A stretch of 64,000 nucleotides of DNA from Annona cherimola (lineage: Eukaryota; Streptophyta; Magnoliopsida; Magnoliales; Annonaceae). The number at the start of each line of letters is the position of its first letter. Position 1 is the stretch's first letter. The DNA is taken from assembly GCA_030490835.1 (NCBI GenBank), contig CM059975.1:15877579-15941578 (forward strand). Reading direction: 5' to 3'. The position numbers and the translations under genes were made by a program. This document shows, in pieces, positions 60,583 to 64,000 of this stretch. The notes under the pieces are model-generated. The model made no database searches. It had not been told where the DNA came from and was given only the letters and a program-made list of their open reading frames with translations.

Positions 60583-61813
60583 GAGTGTTCGGGTGAGGCT
60601 AGGGGTGCAACTTGGGCCAGGTTCGGCCCGAACCCGGGCCCGCCGAACCCGAAAAAATGCAGTGTTGAAACTCTGAGATTTTCAACCCGAACCCGATTTT
60701 TGAGCTCGAACCCGAATTCAAATATGTCTCGGTTTCGGGTTAATGCAAGCCCGAACCCGAATTTGCATTTATATAAAATATATAATTTATATTATAATAA
60801 TAACATATTACTCATGGATGGATGATGGACAACAGGAGTACGGCATGGTAGGCATGGACAGCTCATCACCGAGACAATCTAACGTTTTAAGTGATTTCAA
60901 CAAAATACCTATTCCCAATTTACATTACGATACAGGTCCAACAGTTTTTTTAAAAAAATTACTCTTCACGCCTTTTCTACTGAAGCCTTTTGACCAACGA
61001 AATCCTATGATACTAAATATTAAATTTTTTCGAGATCTTTTTTTCCAACGGGAAAATTTATGAGAACTTTAAAATTATAGTTGTAAAATAAGCTTAAAAC
61101 AATAGAGGAGTAAAAAAATACAATTAATAATTAATAATACAATTTTATTGACAACGTTTACACATAATCCATATTCTACTTGATACAAAGAGAATGCTCA
61201 AAACAGGTTTCTTTCTTTCTACTCTTAAGCGGTATTTGAATTTTTCTTAATTTCATACAATAAATTATTTTTTAAACTTTTTTATATAATAGATTTGTGA
61301 TAAAAAATTATATATAAGATGAGTAACAAAGACATATTAATAGAAGATGTCAACCCGAAACTCAACTCAAGTCCGAATTTCAAAAATATGGTTAGGGTTA
61401 GGGTTGTGGCGAACCCGAGTTTCATGAGCCCGAGTTGCACCCCTAGGTGAGGCCAGGTGCATGGGGGCAGTCATGCGTCCAGCCAAAAAATCCATTTTTT
61501 ATTTTAAATTTTTTTTTATAAACATGTAGAGCTAGGTGTATTTACAGTTTTACCATTTTTGAATGCTTTTAAGTATTTTTAATTTTTAAATACAGGGGCA
61601 TTTTTCATAAGTTTTGAGTCAAAAAATTATGAAAATGTCACTGTATTTAAAAATAAAAAATACTTAAAAGCATCCAAAAATGATAAAACATAGTTTATAT
61701 GTCAAATACACCTGGCTTTACATGTTTATAAAAAATTAAAAAAATATTTTAGGGGATCCCATGGCCGGACACATTGGGGGGGTCCCATGTGCCCAACCTA
61801 AAAGAATCGCCCC
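60580..61813. mobile_element. Foldback MITE interrupted by a hAT element
   Basis: The left arm begins GAGGAGTGTTCGGGTGAGGC and is broken there by the hAT, resuming CAGGTGCATGGGGGC; the right arm ends CATGTGCCCAACC then GAATCGCCCC. The arms carry GTCCAGCC and GGCCGGAC. Flanks ATATATATA and TTATATATG agree in 7 of 9 bases but lie in an AT tract. The inner arms and centre (AAATACAGGGGCATTTT) match the foldback family. Confidence 0.72.
60600..61445. mobile_element. Non-autonomous hAT element, 846 bp, TSD GGTGAGGC
   Basis: Ends TAGGGGTGCAACTTGGG and CCCGAGTTGCACCCCTA, exact 8-bp TSD (60592-60599 and 61446-61453). The TIR is the same as in 18884-20253, but the subterminal arrays use CCCGAACCCG instead of CCCTACCC. 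No transposase was seen. The target is the arm of a foldback MITE. Confidence 0.92.
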
Positions 61814-61822
61814 TTATATATG

Positions 61823-62399
61823 TTGTAAAAAAAATCTGGCTAAGCTAGAAACATTTTAATTTGGCAACTAATTTTTCCGAAAGTAAAGAGTTGGTTACTA
61901 AAGCAATTTTATTTCTAATAGTTGGTCGTACATATATATCATAAAGCAACTACTAATAAAAATTTTGATTATCAATAATTTATAGTTTTTATAATTAGGT
62001 GACCAAATTTTATTTTAATTATAAAAGTAGTAGTATAAGCAAAAAAAAAAAAAATTTCTATGAGAGTATCACTATATGTTAAAAATTTTCTGTTGCTTAT
62101 AAAAGTATCATGATAAGCAAGAGATTTTTTTGATTAATAAATACTTTTTGTTTGCTAATAAAAGTTGCCAAAATTAACTTTTTCTAATGTTTCTAGTTAA
62201 TTTACTTATTTATCTACTAATTAAACAACTTATATAATGGTCACCAATTGAACGTCCAAAGCGAATGATATGGGTATGCGTAAAGTAGTGTTAGTTAAAG
62301 GTTTTAGGTTCAAATATTGGATAGAGTCAGTGACCCTAATACTTGGTCATCGAGGCGATAACTTATATAATAACCTAATGATATCTTACATTATTATTC
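61823..62399. other. Intergenic AT-rich stretch
   Basis: A tRNA-like B box GGTTCAAATATTG near 62309 with an upstream GTGTTAGTTAAAGG could be a SINE remnant, but this is weak. No gene was seen. Confidence 0.35.
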
Positions 62400-62875
62400 A
62401 AAGGGGAAATTCCTTTTATACCACCAACGTTTCCACTTAATTCCTAATATACCTGCAATATTTTACAAATTTCTCTTATACTCATAACATTTTACCCTAA
62501 ATTTCTATTATATTTAAGCCGTTAACATAATCATTATCTATCCCATTAAAAAGATGATCCTTCCTTTTAAAAATTTTCTAATTAAAATAATTCAATCTTA
62601 ATATGACTTAAATTATTTAATATCATATATTAATAATTTACTATTATTAATTAAGTCATGTTAAGGTTGAATTGTCTTAGTTAAAAAATTTTGAATAAGC
62701 AAAATTCTCTTTTCTTTTCAATATAGTAGATAATATTGTATTGATAACATGGGCATGAGAGGAATTTAAAGTGAAATATTACAAGTATAGAAAGAATTTA
62801 TGAAACATTATGAGTATGTAAGGAATTAAGGGCAAATATTATGAACATGAGAAAAATTTTCCTTTACGTTGTAAT
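62400..62875. mobile_element. Inverted-repeat MITE with roughly 110-bp ends
   Basis: AAGGGGAAATTCCTTTTATACC through CCCTAAATTTC on the left is matched, complemented, by the right end (TTTAAAGTGAAATATTACAAG to GAAAAATTTTCCTTT). The centre contains a second inverted pair around AATATGACTTAAATTATT and AATTAAGTCATGTTAAGG. No TSD was readable. Confidence 0.6.
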
Positions 62876-63004
62876 TTGAAAGAGGATATGATCCTCCTCT
62901 CAAAATTTTTTGAAACCATTGGTTGTACATCGTGGATGGGAGACTCGTTACTTGTTCAAAGTGCATTTTTATATATAGCTTGTCTCAACTACATTTGATA
63001 AATA

Positions 63005-63285
63005 GAGGATACGTTTGACCACATATAAAAATGTTTAAATTAAAACTTTTCACTTTTCATAATTATCTTAATTTTAAACTATTTATTTACATTTTCTTAT
63101 ACAACTACTCTACTTTTCAATCATTTTTACAAAGTTAACCATATAACCAACATATTTATTTTAACTTTATTCTCTTTACTACTTATCATTACTTTTATTA
63201 TATCACATCATTTTCTCTCATTTAAAATTTTTTTGTATCAAAATCTTTTTATCAAAAAGTTTTATTATTTCCCCAACATACAGTG
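63005..63285. mobile_element. Harbinger-like MITE, decayed
   Basis: Interior matches 9395-9686 and 35737-36026 (CTACTTTTCAATCATTTTTAC, TATTTTAACTTTATTCTC, ATCAAAAAGTTTTA). Worn ends GGATACGTTTGACCA and CCCCAACATAC. Confidence 0.65.
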
Positions 63286-63396
63286 AAGAAAGGATTATCA
63301 TGTGCGCCCAGATTCAATATTATTCCTTAGGGCTGGTCTTGATTCTTGAGGCCTAGCATACCAAAGGTGTGTGAAATACGTGTGCTTCTACTTTCC

Positions 63397-63747
63397 GGAG
63401 GGTGATTAGGTGCACCCAAGCTTCAATGCTCCCGGGCGCATATACCTATTTTTTTATTTTTTTCAAAATTTTTTCATGAACTTATTAATTTAAGTGTATT
63501 TAACATATATATATATATTTACTATTTTTGGAGATTTTTAGATATTTATTTCGGATAAATGACTAAAATGCCACTGATTTTTAAAAATCCGAAATAAATA
63601 TCTAAAAATCTCCAAAAATGATAAAAATTTATATATATGTTAAATACACTTAGATTAATAAGTTCATGAAAAAATTTTGAAAAAAAATTAAAAAAATAAG
63701 TATATACGCCAGGGAGCATTGAGCCCGGGTGCACCTGATCACCCTCC
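63397..63747. mobile_element. Foldback MITE, 351 bp, TSD CTACTTTCC
   Basis: Perfect 9-bp TSD (63388-63396 and 63748-63756). Ends GGAGGGTGATTAGGTGCACC and GGTGCACCTGATCACCCTCC are inverted, followed by GAGCATTGAG/CTTCAATGCTC and CCCGGGC. The inner arms (TTAAATACACTTAGATTAATAA) are shared with the rest of the foldback family. Confidence 0.95.
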
Positions 63748-63756
63748 CTACTTTCC

Positions 63757-64000
63757 GCCATTAAAATTGAAAGTAATCCAATGGCATTTAGTGTACGTTC
63801 TCCATTAATCGTAATTTTGAGCATGCATATATCGGCTGGCCTGCCCACTGATAGTTTATTTTATGATTTAGACCGAAAGGAAGATGTTAATTTGTGGCTC
63901 ATGATGATGTTGTTGTTGTTATTATTATTATTATTACTTTTTTGGATTACAGTCTCCATATTATGTTTAGATACGAGGAAATAGAAAAAGGAAAAAGAAA
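63757..64000. other. Window end with triplet microsatellite
   Basis: A GTT then ATT triplet run at about 63905-63937 makes an open frame with poly-leucine, which I do not regard as a gene. Nothing else was seen. Confidence 0.6.

Noticed and set aside
61391..61406. Telomere-like GGTTAGGGTTAGGGTT
   Set aside because: Only about two and a half units, not the plant TTTAGGG form, and it lies in the subterminal array of a hAT element.
63781..63984. 67-codon frame with a leucine run resembling a membrane protein
   Set aside because: The leucines come from a GTT/ATT microsatellite; no homology or splice context was seen.
1..64000. CRISPR array, operons, phage or plasmid features
   Set aside because: The window is plant nuclear DNA with spliced genes; no regularly spaced short direct repeats with unique spacers were seen.

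Overview
This window is nuclear DNA from a flowering plant: it is AT-rich, its genes have many introns with GT-AG borders, and it is crowded with plant transposons. The floral B-class gene ends in the paleoAP3 motif HDLRLA rather than the euAP3 motif of core eudicots. That points to a magnoliid, Chloranthales, monocot or other lineage outside the core eudicots; the species cannot be fixed from sequence alone.

Three protein-coding genes are supported. (1) 1025-16060 (+): an APETALA3-type MADS-box gene with seven exons, 212 residues and very large introns; intron 2 holds an antisense Ty1/copia element. (2) 21916-34020 (+): a plastid-targeted MATE transporter of the DTX46/DTX47 (EDS5) group with 14 exons and 573 residues. 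(3) 57441-59209 (-): a subfamily-A GATA zinc-finger transcription factor with two exons. There is also a truncated, decayed second copy of the MATE gene (39486-46032). It arose by direct tandem duplication of about 25420-37973 (unit A) to about 37974-49008 (unit B). The left breakpoint is in intron 4, so the copy never had exons 1-4.

The rest is mostly repeats, and many borders can be set to the base by target-site duplications (TSDs) or by comparing units A and B. They include a complete copia element (1505-6955), a solo LTR (43829-44643), a tRNA-derived SINE with a 16-bp TSD (54201-54490), three non-autonomous hAT elements with perfect 8-bp TSDs, two approximately 290-bp Harbinger-like MITEs, and a family of 350-415-bp foldback MITEs with 9-bp TSDs (Mutator-like).

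The most interesting structure is this foldback family. Copies share an inner arm and central hairpin but carry quite different outer ends. In both places where a hAT element with TIR TAGGGGTGCAACTT occurs, it sits inside a terminal inverted repeat of one of these MITEs. At 18204-21144 there are three layers: hAT, then MITE, then hAT with a minisatellite.

The three genes have unrelated roles (petal and stamen identity, chloroplast-envelope transport, transcription) and look like ordinary neighbours, not a pathway cluster. No RNA genes, CRISPR arrays or prokaryotic features were seen.
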